Assembly (NCBI RefSeq): GCF_004331415.1
Contig: NZ_SJOP01000017.1
Span: forward strand, 43,130-107,129
From: Kosakonia quasisacchari
GTDB lineage: Bacteria > Pseudomonadota > Gammaproteobacteria > Enterobacterales > Enterobacteriaceae
Reading direction: 5' to 3'
Length of the DNA: 64,000 nucleotides
Shown here in pieces: positions 45,128 to 54,159 of this stretch (positions are counted from its first letter, which is position 1; every line of letters begins with the position of its first letter). The translations under genes and the position numbers were made by a program. The notes under the pieces are model-generated. The model worked only from the letters and a program-made list of their open reading frames with translations, was not told the origin of the DNA and searched no databases.

Positions 45128-46174
45128 TTAACGGCCCGCTTTTAGCTTCTGGTAATACTCTTCATAAATGGCGCTGGCGCTACCGACATCGTTTTGCCAT
45201 TCACCTTTCTGGATGGTTTCGGCATCCGGATAGAGAGATTTATCGTTTGCCACTTCCGGTTTGAGCAGCTTACGCGCCGCCAGGTTTGGCGTCGGGTAGC
45301 CGATGGTTTCCGCAACTTGTTTGGCGATTTCCGGGCGCAGCAGGAAGTTAATCAGCTTCAGGGCGCCATCGACGTTTTTCGCATTAGCGGGAATGGATAA
45401 GCTGTCCATCCAGAAAATGCCGCCTTCTTTCGGCCACACGACCTCCAGCGGCGTTCCCGCCTGGCGCGCAACCCAGGCGGAGCCATTCCACACCATACCG
45501 AGGTTCACTTCGCCTTCCATATACGGGTTCGCCGGATTATCGGAGTTGAACGCCGCCACGTTTGGCATCAGTTTTTGCAGCTCTTTATACGCGGCTTCAA
45601 TCTCTTTCACATCGGTGGTGTTGCCGGAATAACCGAGTTTGCGCAGCGCCATCTGGAACACTTCGCGCGCATCATCGGTCAACAGCAGGCTGCTTTTGTA
45701 TTCCGGTTTCCACAGATCTGCCCAACTGGTGATGGTTTTTGCATCGATGGCGTCAGTGTTAACGCCAATCGCCGTCGCGCCCCAAATGTACGGAATCGAG
45801 TAATCGTTATTCGGGTCGAACGGTTTGTTAAGCATCTCCGGGTCGAGATTGTGAAAGTTAGTTAGCTTCGTTTTGTCTATCTTCTGGATCATGCCCTCTT
45901 TGCGCATTTTGTCCACGAAGTAGGTCGACGGCACTACCAGATCGTAGGCGCCTTCTTTGTAGGTCTTGAGCTTGGCATACATCGTTTCATTCGATTCATA
46001 CGTCGAATAGATAACCTTGATGCCGGTCTCTTTGGTGAACTGCTCCAGCAGGCCCGGCGGTACATACTCAGTCCAGTTGTAGAAATAGAGTGTGTTGTTG
46101 TCGTCGGCGTGTGCGGCGCTCATACCGAGGGCAAGTGCACCCGCCGCGAGCAGGTGGCGTGACCATTTTTTCAT
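45128..46174 (-). CDS. potD: Spermidine/putrescine-binding periplasmic protein PotD
   Basis: 348 residues, E. coli length. Signal peptide (cleavage after AHA, residue 23), mature start DDNNTLYFYNWTEYVPPG, the typical polyamine-binding site start (Trp and Tyr residues). Periplasmic component of PotABCD. Last gene of the operon; a 120-base spacer separates it from potC. Confidence 0.97.
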   Translation of the reverse strand: MKKWSRHLLAAGALALGMSAAHADDNNTLYFYNWTEYVPPGLLEQFTKETGIKVIYSTYESNETMYAKLKTYKEGAYDLVVPSTYFVDKMRKEGMIQKIDKTKLTNFHNLDPEMLNKPFDPNNDYSIPYIWGATAIGVNTDAIDAKTITSWADLWKPEYKSSLLLTDDAREVFQMALRKLGYSGNTTDVKEIEAAYKELQKLMPNVAAFNSDNPANPYMEGEVNLGMVWNGSAWVARQAGTPLEVVWPKEGGIFWMDSLSIPANAKNVDGALKLINFLLRPEIAKQVAETIGYPTPNLAARKLLKPEVANDKSLYPDAETIQKGEWQNDVGSASAIYEEYYQKLKAGR

Positions 46175-46194
46175 TCAAACGTCCCCTGAGTTTG

Positions 46195-46211
46195 CGCCTG
46201 TTTTGCAGGCG
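46195..46211 (-). other. Hairpin in the potC-potD spacer
   Basis: CGCCTG-CAAAA-CAGGCG on the minus strand just before potD. Elsewhere in the spacer (46230-46282) the 9-mer GGCCCGAAC occurs twice. Confidence 0.4.
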
Positions 46212-46294
46212 ATTTTAGTTACCATTGCAGGCCCGAACGCTGTATGTACGCTCCGATTTCCATAAGCTTCCCGGGCCCGAACAGGCAGTATCAG

Positions 46295-47092
46295 TTACGC
46301 CTGGTGAGGCAGGCTTTTTGTTTTCGTCGTATCACGCGCAATCAACTGGCTGGCAATCACCAGCACCAGCGACAGCACGAGCAGGATCGTCGCCAGCGCG
46401 TTCACTTCTGGCGATACGCCGACTTTGACCATCGAGTAAATCTTCAATGGCAGAATTTCATACCCGGGTCCGGTGACGAAAGAGGAAACCACGACGTCAT
46501 CCATCGACAGGGTAAAGCTCAGCAGCCAGCCTGCGGCGACAGCGGGCGTCGCCAGCGGCAGGATGATTTTGCGCAAGATAGTCATTTCGCTGGCACCCAA
46601 ATCTTTAGCCGCTTCCAGCATCCGCACATCAAACCCTTTCAGCCGCGAGAACACCGTGACCACCACAAACGGCAGGCAGAAGGTGATATGGGAAAACAGC
46701 AGCGACCAGAAACCCAGCTGCACGCCGAGCAGCATAAACAGCACCAGCAGCGAAATTGCCATCACGATATCCGGCGACATCATCACCACAAACAACATGC
46801 CGCTAACAAACGGTTTGCCGCGAAAACGGTAGCGGTAAAGCGCCACGGCGGTCAGCGAGCCAATCAGCGTCGCGAACGTTGCCGACAGTACCGCCATCGT
46901 CAGCGAGTGCTGCGCCGCCTGCAGCAGGCTGTCGTTATTCATCAACAGGCTGTACCACTGCGTGGAAAAGCCCTGCCAGTTGATGCCAAAGCGTGAACTG
47001 TTAAAGGAGTTGACGATCAAAATAATGATCGGGATATAAAGGTAAGCGTAAATGGCGGTCATAAAACCGCCGCGCAGCAGTCGACCGATCAT
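46295..47092 (-). CDS. potC: Spermidine/putrescine ABC permease PotC
   Basis: 265 residues (E. coli 264). Six membrane helices with the ABC inner-membrane EAA motif (EAAKDLGASEMTILRKIILPL). Forms the channel with PotB. ATGA overlap with potB. Confidence 0.97.
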   Translation of the reverse strand: MIGRLLRGGFMTAIYAYLYIPIIILIVNSFNSSRFGINWQGFSTQWYSLLMNNDSLLQAAQHSLTMAVLSATFATLIGSLTAVALYRYRFRGKPFVSGMLFVVMMSPDIVMAISLLVLFMLLGVQLGFWSLLFSHITFCLPFVVVTVFSRLKGFDVRMLEAAKDLGASEMTILRKIILPLATPAVAAGWLLSFTLSMDDVVVSSFVTGPGYEILPLKIYSMVKVGVSPEVNALATILLVLSLVLVIASQLIARDTTKTKSLPHQA

Positions 47093-47946
47093 TCTAGCTC
47101 CACCTTTTTATTCAGCAATCGCGCGGCGCGCCAGTAAACCAGCAGCATCAGCCCCATCACGATAGTCAGCGTGATACTGGTTGCCGATCCAAACGGCCAG
47201 TCGCGGATGTTCAGGAACTGGCTCTTAATCACGTTGCCGATCAGCAGGTTTTTTGCGCCGCCCATCAAATCCGAGACGTAAAACAGCCCCATGGCTGGCA
47301 GCATCACCAGCAGACAACCGGCGACGATCCCCGGCATCGTCAGTGGAATAATGATACGGATAAACGTTTGCAGCTTGCTGGCGCCGAGATCTTTTGCCGC
47401 TTCCAGCAGCGGCTTATCGAGCTTTTCGATACTGGAGTAGAGCGGCATCACCATAAACGGCAGCAGAATGTAGACCAGCCCGATAATCACCGCGGCGGGG
47501 GTAAACATAATGCGCAGCGGCGTATCGATAACGCCCAGCCACAGCAGAAACTCGTTAAGATAGCCTTTTGTGCTGAGGAAAATTTTCAGCCCGTAGATGC
47601 GGATCAGCGAGTTAGTCCAGAAAGGGACAATCAGCAAAAACAGCAGTAACGGGCGCACCTTTGCCGGCAGTTTCGCCAGAAACCAGGCGAACGGATAGCC
47701 CAGCGCCAGACACGCCAGCGTGGCGATAAACGCCATGTTGAGCGAGTGCAGCAGCACATCGAAATAGAGCGGATCGAGCAGCCTGGTGTAGTTATCCAGC
47801 GTGAAGACCAGTTTGACTAAGTTAGCGTCGTCGCGGGTCAAAAAGCTGGTGGCAATGATCATCAGATTGGGCAGAAAAACAAACAGTACAAGCCAACCGA
47901 CGATGGTCGCGATCACTCCCTTCTGGAATTTACTTGTACTCTTCAT
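47089..47946 (-). CDS. potB: Spermidine/putrescine ABC permease PotB
   Basis: 285 residues. Six helices and EAA motif EAAKDLGASKLQTFIRIIIPL. Start at 47946 lies 17 bases inside the potA coding region, giving the usual MKSTSKFQ leader; a Met further in is absent, supporting this start. Confidence 0.97.
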   Translation of the reverse strand: MKSTSKFQKGVIATIVGWLVLFVFLPNLMIIATSFLTRDDANLVKLVFTLDNYTRLLDPLYFDVLLHSLNMAFIATLACLALGYPFAWFLAKLPAKVRPLLLFLLIVPFWTNSLIRIYGLKIFLSTKGYLNEFLLWLGVIDTPLRIMFTPAAVIIGLVYILLPFMVMPLYSSIEKLDKPLLEAAKDLGASKLQTFIRIIIPLTMPGIVAGCLLVMLPAMGLFYVSDLMGGAKNLLIGNVIKSQFLNIRDWPFGSATSITLTIVMGLMLLVYWRAARLLNKKVELE

Positions 47947-49048
47947 CAGCCAGTACGACCTCCCAACTCTCTACCCAGTTGATGGCCATTTTCTGGTCCA
48001 GTGAGTGGTCAAAATCTGGATCGTCTTCATTAAAGAACTCGCTGACCATCACCATTTTGCCGTTTTCCAGCTCAACCATGGATTCCAGCGTCATTCCTTT
48101 ATAGTTACGTTCGCGCACATAGCCAATCAGCCCGTCGGTTTCGCCAATATCATGGATCTCTTCGACACGCAGATCTTCCGGGCGCAGCAGTACGTTCAAC
48201 TGCTGACCTTTTTCCACCGCGAAGTTGACATAGATATTGCACTCGCGGCCTTCGACATTTGCCCGCACACGGCTGTCGTCCAGACGCGCAATCACCGTGG
48301 CGCTGAAGATATTGATTTCACCAATAAAGCTGGCGACAAACAGGTTTTTCGGCTCTTCATAAATTTCGCGCGGGGTGCCGTCCTGCTCAATGCGCCCGTC
48401 GCGCATCACCACGATGCGATCTGACATGGTCAACGCTTCTTCCTGATCGTGAGTTACAAAGACAAAGGTGATACCGAGTTTGCGCTGCAAGGCTTTCAGT
48501 TCATTCTGCATCTGCTTGCGCAGTTTATAGTCGAGCGCGGAGAGCGATTCATCCAGCAGCAGTAAACGCGGTTTATTGACCACCGCGCGAGCAATAGCGA
48601 CGCGTTGTTGCTGCCCACCGGAGAGCTGGTGCGGTTTCCGTTGGGCAAATTCATCGAGCTGCACCATACGCAATGCGTCTGTGACGCGCGGGATAATGTC
48701 TTGCGCCGGGGTTTTTTGCATCCGCAGGCCAAATGCCACGTTTTCGAACACGGTCATATGCGGGAAGAGGGCATAACTTTGAAAAACGGTATTCACATGG
48801 CGGTGTTCTGCCGGAACGTGGGTGATATCCTGGGCATCAAGATGGATATGGCCGACATCAACGCTTTCCAGCCCGGCGATCAGGCGCAGAACCGTCGTCT
48901 TACCGCAGCCAGAAGGGCCAAGCAGCGTCAGAAATTCGCCGTTATTGATGGTGAGATTAAAATCAGAAATGACATTCTTGCCATCAAAGCTTTTGCGAAT
49001 ACCGGCCAGTTGCACCAGCGGCGAATGCGAACGCGATTGTGTGTTCAA
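47930..49048 (-). CDS. potA: Spermidine/putrescine ABC ATPase PotA
   Basis: 372 residues (E. coli 378). Walker A GPSGCGKTT, signature LSGGQQQRVAIARA, Walker B LLLLDESLSALD, His-loop VTHDQEEAL, then a TOBE regulatory domain. The most upstream possible start is TTG 49048 (an in-frame stop precedes it); the N-terminal 9 residues differ from E. coli, so the start is less certain than the gene. First gene of potABCD. Confidence 0.94.
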   Translation of the reverse strand: MNTQSRSHSPLVQLAGIRKSFDGKNVISDFNLTINNGEFLTLLGPSGCGKTTVLRLIAGLESVDVGHIHLDAQDITHVPAEHRHVNTVFQSYALFPHMTVFENVAFGLRMQKTPAQDIIPRVTDALRMVQLDEFAQRKPHQLSGGQQQRVAIARAVVNKPRLLLLDESLSALDYKLRKQMQNELKALQRKLGITFVFVTHDQEEALTMSDRIVVMRDGRIEQDGTPREIYEEPKNLFVASFIGEINIFSATVIARLDDSRVRANVEGRECNIYVNFAVEKGQQLNVLLRPEDLRVEEIHDIGETDGLIGYVRERNYKGMTLESMVELENGKMVMVSEFFNEDDPDFDHSLDQKMAINWVESWEVVLADEEYK

Positions 49049-49270
49049 TTATTTACTCTGTCCCGTGTTTGCGCATCAAAAGCGATATCCGATGCGGGGT
49101 TTGTGATGAACCACCTTTAGGGTTGTGCACGATTTAAGGGCTGGCATTCTACGGCAAACCCATGAAATCGCCAATTGTTGTTCTCTTTTGACCGCGCAAC
49201 CCCGTATGTTCTCAACAATACTGATTACGCAGCGCGCAATTTTGAAAATATTCCCGTTTACGGGGTAAAA

Positions 49271-49284
49271 GTGACCTGACGCAA
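49271..49284 (+). promoter_or_regulatory. FNR-like site before pepT
   Basis: GTGAC-CTGA-CGCAA resembles TTGAT-N4-ATCAA. Its centre is about 41.5 bases upstream of the start predicted from GATAAT (49307-49312), the position of an activating FNR site. pepT is FNR-activated in Salmonella. Confidence 0.5.
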
Positions 49285-49306
49285 TATTTGTCTTTTCGCG
49301 CTTACT

Positions 49307-49312
49307 GATAAT
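49307..49312 (+). promoter_or_regulatory. pepT -10
   Basis: GATAAT, 26 bases before the pepT ATG; consistent with an activator-dependent promoter lacking a good -35. Confidence 0.5.
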
Positions 49313-49338
49313 GTTGTGACATTTTGTAGGGGGGCTTC

Positions 49339-50565
49339 ATGGACAAACTATTAGAGCGTTTTTTGCAGTACGTTTCTCTGGATACTCAATCAAAGCCCGG
49401 CGTCCGCCAGGTGCCAAGTACAGACGGCCAATGGAAGCTCCTGCGTTTACTTCAGAACCAGCTGGAAGAAATGGGGCTGGAAAATGTGACGTTAAGCGAT
49501 AAAGGCACGGTGATGGCAAAGCTGCCGTCGAATGTGCAAACGCCGGTTCCGGCCATTGGTTTTATTTCTCATGTCGATACCTCGCCGGATTACAGCAGTA
49601 AGAATGTTAACCCGCAAATCGTTGAAAACTATCGCGGTGGCGATATTGCGCTGGGCATTGGCGATGAGATCCTTTCGCCAGTGATGTTCCCGGTGCTGCA
49701 TCAAATGCTGGGCCAGACGCTGATCACCACCGACGGCAAAACGCTGCTTGGCGCGGACGATAAAGCGGGCGTCGCCGAAATCATGACCGCCCTTGCGGTA
49801 CTGAAAAAGAAAAATATTCCGCATGGCGATATTTGCGTCGCCTTCACACCGGATGAAGAAGTGGGCAAAGGGGCGAAGCATTTCGATGTTGAGAAGTTCG
49901 GCGCGAAGTGGGCGTATACCGTTGATGGCGGCGGCGTAGGGGAACTGGAGTTTGAGAATTTCAACGCGGCGTCGGTGACCATTAAGATTGTTGGCAATAA
50001 TGTGCATCCTGGTACGGCGAAAGGGGTAATGGTTAACGCCTTAACGCTCGCCAGCAAAATTCATGCGCAGGTGCCGGAAGAGGAGAGCCCGGAACAGACC
50101 GAGGGCTACGAAGGTTTCTACCATCTCACTAGCATTAAAGGCACGGTTGATCGCGCCGAAATGCACTACATCATCCGCGATTTTGACCGCAAAAACTTCG
50201 AAGCGCGTAAACGCAAGATGATGGAGATCGCCAAAAAAGTAGGGAAGGGCCTGCACCCGGACTGCTATATCGAACTGGCGATTGAAGACAGCTATTACAA
50301 TATGCACGAGAAAGTGGTCGAGTTTCCGCACATTCTGGACGTGGCGCAACAAGCCATGCGCGACTGCGACATTGAGCCGGATCTGAAACCGATTCGCGGC
50401 GGCACCGACGGGGCGCAGCTCTCATTTATGGGGTTGCCGTGCCCGAACCTGTTTACCGGCGGTTATAACTACCATGGCAAACACGAGTTTGTGACGCTGG
50501 AAGGCATGGAGAAAGCGGTACAGGTGATTGTTCGTATCGCCGAACTGACCGCCAAAGGCGAGTAA
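49339..50565 (+). CDS. pepT: Peptidase T (tripeptidase)
   Basis: 408 residues, full length. M20 metallopeptidase releasing the N-terminal residue of tripeptides. Metal and catalytic residues: SHVDTSPD, GADDKAGVAE, TPDEEVGKGA and GGTDGAQLSF. Divergent from potA. AGGGGGGCTTC ribosome region. Confidence 0.97.
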   Translation: MDKLLERFLQYVSLDTQSKPGVRQVPSTDGQWKLLRLLQNQLEEMGLENVTLSDKGTVMAKLPSNVQTPVPAIGFISHVDTSPDYSSKNVNPQIVENYRGGDIALGIGDEILSPVMFPVLHQMLGQTLITTDGKTLLGADDKAGVAEIMTALAVLKKKNIPHGDICVAFTPDEEVGKGAKHFDVEKFGAKWAYTVDGGGVGELEFENFNAASVTIKIVGNNVHPGTAKGVMVNALTLASKIHAQVPEEESPEQTEGYEGFYHLTSIKGTVDRAEMHYIIRDFDRKNFEARKRKMMEIAKKVGKGLHPDCYIELAIEDSYYNMHEKVVEFPHILDVAQQAMRDCDIEPDLKPIRGGTDGAQLSFMGLPCPNLFTGGYNYHGKHEFVTLEGMEKAVQVIVRIAELTAKGE

Positions 50566-50614
50566 ACCCTCTCATATTGCCCGGTGGCAAGTGCCTCCGG
50601 GCAAATATCAGGCA

Positions 50615-51736
50615 TTAATCTTCGAAGAACCAGTAACCGCTGTTAACCAGTGCTGCAAGCATAGCGAGGAAAGAGGGATCTTCCAGCGCATCGCCGAGCA
50701 GCTCACCCGTTAGCACAATATGGCTGGCGAGCGCCTCCAGCGCCGGGCGATGCGGGGAGTTGATCCGCTCGCCGTTGGCGAACACATCCTCACCGATTCG
50801 CAACACGCGCAGACCGCCAAGGCGCACCAGTTTGTCGCCTTGTTGTAGCGCATCGTAAATCTCATCCGGTTGATAAGGCGGCTCTGGTGGCGCGACATCC
50901 AGTTCGTGGCGTGACTGGGAGATAAATTCGCCCATCCACTCGCTGAACTGCTCCGGTTGATTAATCAACCCGAGCATCATTTCGCGCAGCTTATCCAGCT
51001 CTTGCGGCAAAATATCTGCCGGATGGTCACGTAACTGCACGTCCGGATCGCTGTAACGTTGGCTACCCAGCTCGCGTTGCAGAACATAGTCGGCGAAGCC
51101 GCTTATCAGCTCGCGACCGCTTGGCGCACGGAAGCCCACCGAGTAGTTCAACGAGTTTTCCAGCGAATACCCTTCGTGCGGGAATCCAGGCGGAATATAG
51201 AGGATATCGCCCGGCTCCATCTCTTCATCAATAATGGCCTCGAACGGATCCACCTGCAGCAGATCCGGATGTGGGCAGTGCTGTTTCAGCGCCGTTTTCT
51301 CGCCGACGCGCCAGCGACGACGACCGGTTCCCTGAATAATGAACACATCATACTGATCGAGATGCGGGCCTACACCGCCGCCGGGTACAGAGAATGAGAT
51401 CATCAGATCGTCTGTGCGCCAGTCGGGCAGGGCGCGGAACGGGCGCATCAGCGCGGCGGCCGGTTGATGCCAGTGGTTCACCGCTTGCACCAGCAGCGAC
51501 CAATTGTTCTCGCCCAGGTGATCGTAACTTTCAAAAGGACCGTGCCCGACCTGCCATTTACCCTCAAGATGGCTAACCAGGCGGCTGTCCACTTCATTTT
51601 CCATTGCCAGCCCTGCCAGTTCATCGGGGCTTATTGGGTCGACGAAATTCTTAATGCCACGCTTCAGCACCACCGGGCGTTTTTGCCAGTAGCGTTGAAT
51701 AAAGTCTGGCCAGTTTATTTCTACGTGATATTCCAT
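50615..51736 (-). CDS. roxA: 50S ribosomal protein L16 3-hydroxylase RoxA
   Basis: 373 residues from ATG 51736 (MEYHVEINWPDF), the E. coli YcfD length; GGA is 8 bases upstream. A JmjC-type Fe(II)/2-oxoglutarate oxygenase: facial triad HLDQYD (His, Asp) and His in PPGFPHEGYS. Hydroxylates Arg81 of L16. A TTG five codons earlier is rejected. Downstream of phoPQ on the same strand. Confidence 0.94.
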   Translation of the reverse strand: MEYHVEINWPDFIQRYWQKRPVVLKRGIKNFVDPISPDELAGLAMENEVDSRLVSHLEGKWQVGHGPFESYDHLGENNWSLLVQAVNHWHQPAAALMRPFRALPDWRTDDLMISFSVPGGGVGPHLDQYDVFIIQGTGRRRWRVGEKTALKQHCPHPDLLQVDPFEAIIDEEMEPGDILYIPPGFPHEGYSLENSLNYSVGFRAPSGRELISGFADYVLQRELGSQRYSDPDVQLRDHPADILPQELDKLREMMLGLINQPEQFSEWMGEFISQSRHELDVAPPEPPYQPDEIYDALQQGDKLVRLGGLRVLRIGEDVFANGERINSPHRPALEALASHIVLTGELLGDALEDPSFLAMLAALVNSGYWFFED

Positions 51737-51827
51737 ATGCGTTTCCGGCAATTAATCAGTGGCTGAATAAAGGATCATAGTAATGCTGATATGTCATTTT
51801 GTCTGCGTAACGATGTGACAGAAAAGT

Positions 51828-51860
51828 AAAAAGGAGCCGTAAAGGCTCCTTTTTGTTCTT
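51828..51860. terminator. phoPQ terminator
   Basis: AAAAAGGAGCC/GGCTCCTTTTT stem with a 5-base loop, T-rich on both sides; on the minus strand it ends the phoPQ mRNA before roxA. Confidence 0.85.
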
Positions 51861-51886
51861 TTTGTTTACTTTGTTATGGCGAAAGA

Positions 51887-53350
51887 TTATTCGTTGCCTG
51901 TCATCGTCTGCTGACGGCCAAAAATCACTTCCATTTTCGCCCCACCCAGTAGACTTTCGTCAGTCAGTATCTGCCCTTCGTATTGATCCAAAATCTCCCG
52001 CGCCACCGCAAGGCCAACGCCCTGACCGGGGCGTAACGTATCGGCGCGTTGCCCGCGATCGAACACCATCTCGCGTTTTGCCGCAGGGATCCCCGGGCCA
52101 TCATCTTCCACCAGAATATGCAGTGTATCGTCGCTCTGCCTGGCAGAGACTTCGACAAACTCTAGGCAATATTTGCAGGCGTTATCCAGCAAGTTGCCCA
52201 TCACTTCCATAAAGTCGTTTTTCTCACCGACAAAACTGATTTCCGGTGAAATATCGAGCGTAATGTTGACGCCTTTACGCTGATAAACTTTATTCAACGC
52301 CGAGGTCAGACTATCAAGTAAGGGCGCGACCGGGTGCAGTTCCCGGCTGAGCAAACCGCTGGAACCGCGCATGGTTGCCCGGTGCAAATAGTAGCCAATT
52401 TGCTGAGAAATTCGGCTGATTTGCTCCAGCATTACCGGCTCTGCGTCGCTAACGCTCATCTTCTCGCTGCGCAGCGATCGCAAGGTGCTTTGCAGCACCG
52501 CTAACGGTGTTTTCAGGCTGTGAGTCAGATCGGTAAGCGTGGTGCGGTATTTGTCATACCGTTCGCGCTCGCTTTTCAATAGCTGGTTGAGGTTGCGCAC
52601 CAGACTGGTGAGCTCGCGGGTGGTTTCCGGGTTGAGTTGCTCACGATGGTGTTCTTCGAGTTCGCGCACTTCGCGCGCCAGATCTTCAATTGGTCGCAAG
52701 CTCCACCACGCCGCCAGCCATAACAGCGGCACTACTAACAGCAGGTTGGCGGCGAGCACGTAAATGAACCAGCTCCACACCATATAAGAGCGTTTAAGCT
52801 CAATGGGAATGGTATCGACCACCACAATGGTTAACTGCGGCATGTGCGCCGTTGCCGGATAGATATTCACCGCCACTGAGTGCGTCATTTCGGAGTTGCT
52901 GTCATCGTCGCGGATCTCTTTCAGCTTCTGGGCAATCGAGTGGTCATCATCAACCAGCGTTCTGCTGTTATCGACATCGGCTTCTATCTCATGAAAGCCG
53001 TTAGCGGTAAGCCAGTCCGGTTTAATGAGGTTTTGCAACCACGGAACGTCTTTCTGTGACCACATCAATTTACCTTGCTGATCGTAAATCAGCGCCACGG
53101 TCGGGCTTTGCAAATTAAGCGTGTCGGGCAGATTCACACTGAGTTTATTGTTATCCCAATGCGCCAGGGTATAGAACAGATTGCTCTCGCCACGCAGCAG
53201 GCGAAAGGTCGTTTTGTCGAAGCTGACGCTATAACCCACCAGCGCCACCATACCGTAGGCCAGAGAAAGCACCATTACGACGGCGGCCGTGGCGAGTAAA
53301 AAACGAACCCGCAGAGAGAGCGGCAGGAAGTGCCGCAGAAGGCGTCTCAT
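51887..53350 (-). CDS. phoQ: Sensor histidine kinase PhoQ
   Basis: 487 residues (E. coli 486). TM1 at about 17-38, an acidic periplasmic Mg2+/antimicrobial peptide sensor domain (EIEADVDNSRTLVDDDHS ... EIRDDDSNSE), TM2 at about 195-215, HAMP, and the phosphorylated His in TDLTHSLKTPLAV. Kinase G-box GQGVGLAVAREI. Overlaps phoP by 4 bases. Confidence 0.97.
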   Translation of the reverse strand: MRRLLRHFLPLSLRVRFLLATAAVVMVLSLAYGMVALVGYSVSFDKTTFRLLRGESNLFYTLAHWDNNKLSVNLPDTLNLQSPTVALIYDQQGKLMWSQKDVPWLQNLIKPDWLTANGFHEIEADVDNSRTLVDDDHSIAQKLKEIRDDDSNSEMTHSVAVNIYPATAHMPQLTIVVVDTIPIELKRSYMVWSWFIYVLAANLLLVVPLLWLAAWWSLRPIEDLAREVRELEEHHREQLNPETTRELTSLVRNLNQLLKSERERYDKYRTTLTDLTHSLKTPLAVLQSTLRSLRSEKMSVSDAEPVMLEQISRISQQIGYYLHRATMRGSSGLLSRELHPVAPLLDSLTSALNKVYQRKGVNITLDISPEISFVGEKNDFMEVMGNLLDNACKYCLEFVEVSARQSDDTLHILVEDDGPGIPAAKREMVFDRGQRADTLRPGQGVGLAVAREILDQYEGQILTDESLLGGAKMEVIFGRQQTMTGNE

Positions 53351-54021
53351 TTTGGCAATTCGAACAGGTAGCCCTGGCCGCGCACCGTGGTGATGACGTC
53401 ATCAGGATAGAGCGTCTGGATTTTTTTACGTAACCGCCCCATCAATACGTCGATGGTGTGGCTTTCGCGCAGTTCGGCGTCCGGGTAAAGCTGTAGCATC
53501 AGCGAATCTTTGCTGACCACTTTGCCGCTGTTGCGGATTAGCGTTTCCATAATGGTGTATTCGAAAGCGGTGAGCTTTACCACGTCGTCATTAATGGAGA
53601 GTTCGCGGCGGGAGAGATCGACCTGGAACGGCGGCATGGAAATCAGTTGAGATGCGAGGCCGCTGTTGCGGCGCATCAGCGCCTGGATACGCGCCACGAC
53701 TTCTTCAATGTGGAAAGGTTTGGTGACGTAGTCATCTGCACCGGCACTCAGCACTTCCACTTTGTCCTGCCAGCCTTCACGCGCGGTGAGCACCAGTACC
53801 GGCAGCGTGACGTCATGGCTGCGCCAGCGGCGAATCAGTGACAGGCCATCTTCATCCGGCAAGCCGAGATCAACAATGGCGATATCCGGCAAGTGTTCGT
53901 TAAGAAAGTAATCCGCTTCCTTTGCATCTTCTGCGGCGTCTACTTGATGTCCCAACTCCTGCAACTGAACCTTTAAATGGTGACGCAACAGAGCATTATC
54001 TTCCACAACGAGTACGCGCAT
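53347..54021 (-). CDS. phoP: Response regulator PhoP
   Basis: 224 residues. Receiver Asp51 in IAIVDLGLPDEDG, Lys in YVTKPFHIEEV, and an OmpR-type DNA-binding domain ending VRGQGYLFELPK. Master regulator for low Mg2+, acid and cationic peptides. A canonical PhoP box lies upstream, showing autoregulation. Confidence 0.98.
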   Translation of the reverse strand: MRVLVVEDNALLRHHLKVQLQELGHQVDAAEDAKEADYFLNEHLPDIAIVDLGLPDEDGLSLIRRWRSHDVTLPVLVLTAREGWQDKVEVLSAGADDYVTKPFHIEEVVARIQALMRRNSGLASQLISMPPFQVDLSRRELSINDDVVKLTAFEYTIMETLIRNSGKVVSKDSLMLQLYPDAELRESHTIDVLMGRLRKKIQTLYPDDVITTVRGQGYLFELPK

Positions 54022-54066
54022 CGTCAGAACTCTCCATATATTTTTGATATAAATAGTTTAACGCTG

Positions 54067-54101
54067 ATTGTGGTGCGCAGGGGATAAACATTTCTTAAAC
54101 C
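54067..54101 (-). promoter_or_regulatory. PhoP box and -10 of phoPQ
   Basis: Minus strand GGTTTA-AGAAA-TGTTTA (complement 54085-54101) matches the PhoP consensus (T/G)GTTTA-N5-(T/G)GTTTA. A possible -10, CACAAT (complement 54067-54072), follows 12 bases later. Confidence 0.85.
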
Positions 54102-54107
54102 GGGGGA

Positions 54108-54139
54108 GAAAGAAACCCTCTTTCGCGGCGGAAAGAGGG
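54108..54139 (-). terminator. purB terminator
   Basis: CCCTCTTTC/GAAAGAGGG stem followed on the minus strand by TTTCTTTCT, just after purB and before the phoP promoter. Confidence 0.75.
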
Positions 54140-54159
54140 CGAACAGCAACTTCGGGGTA

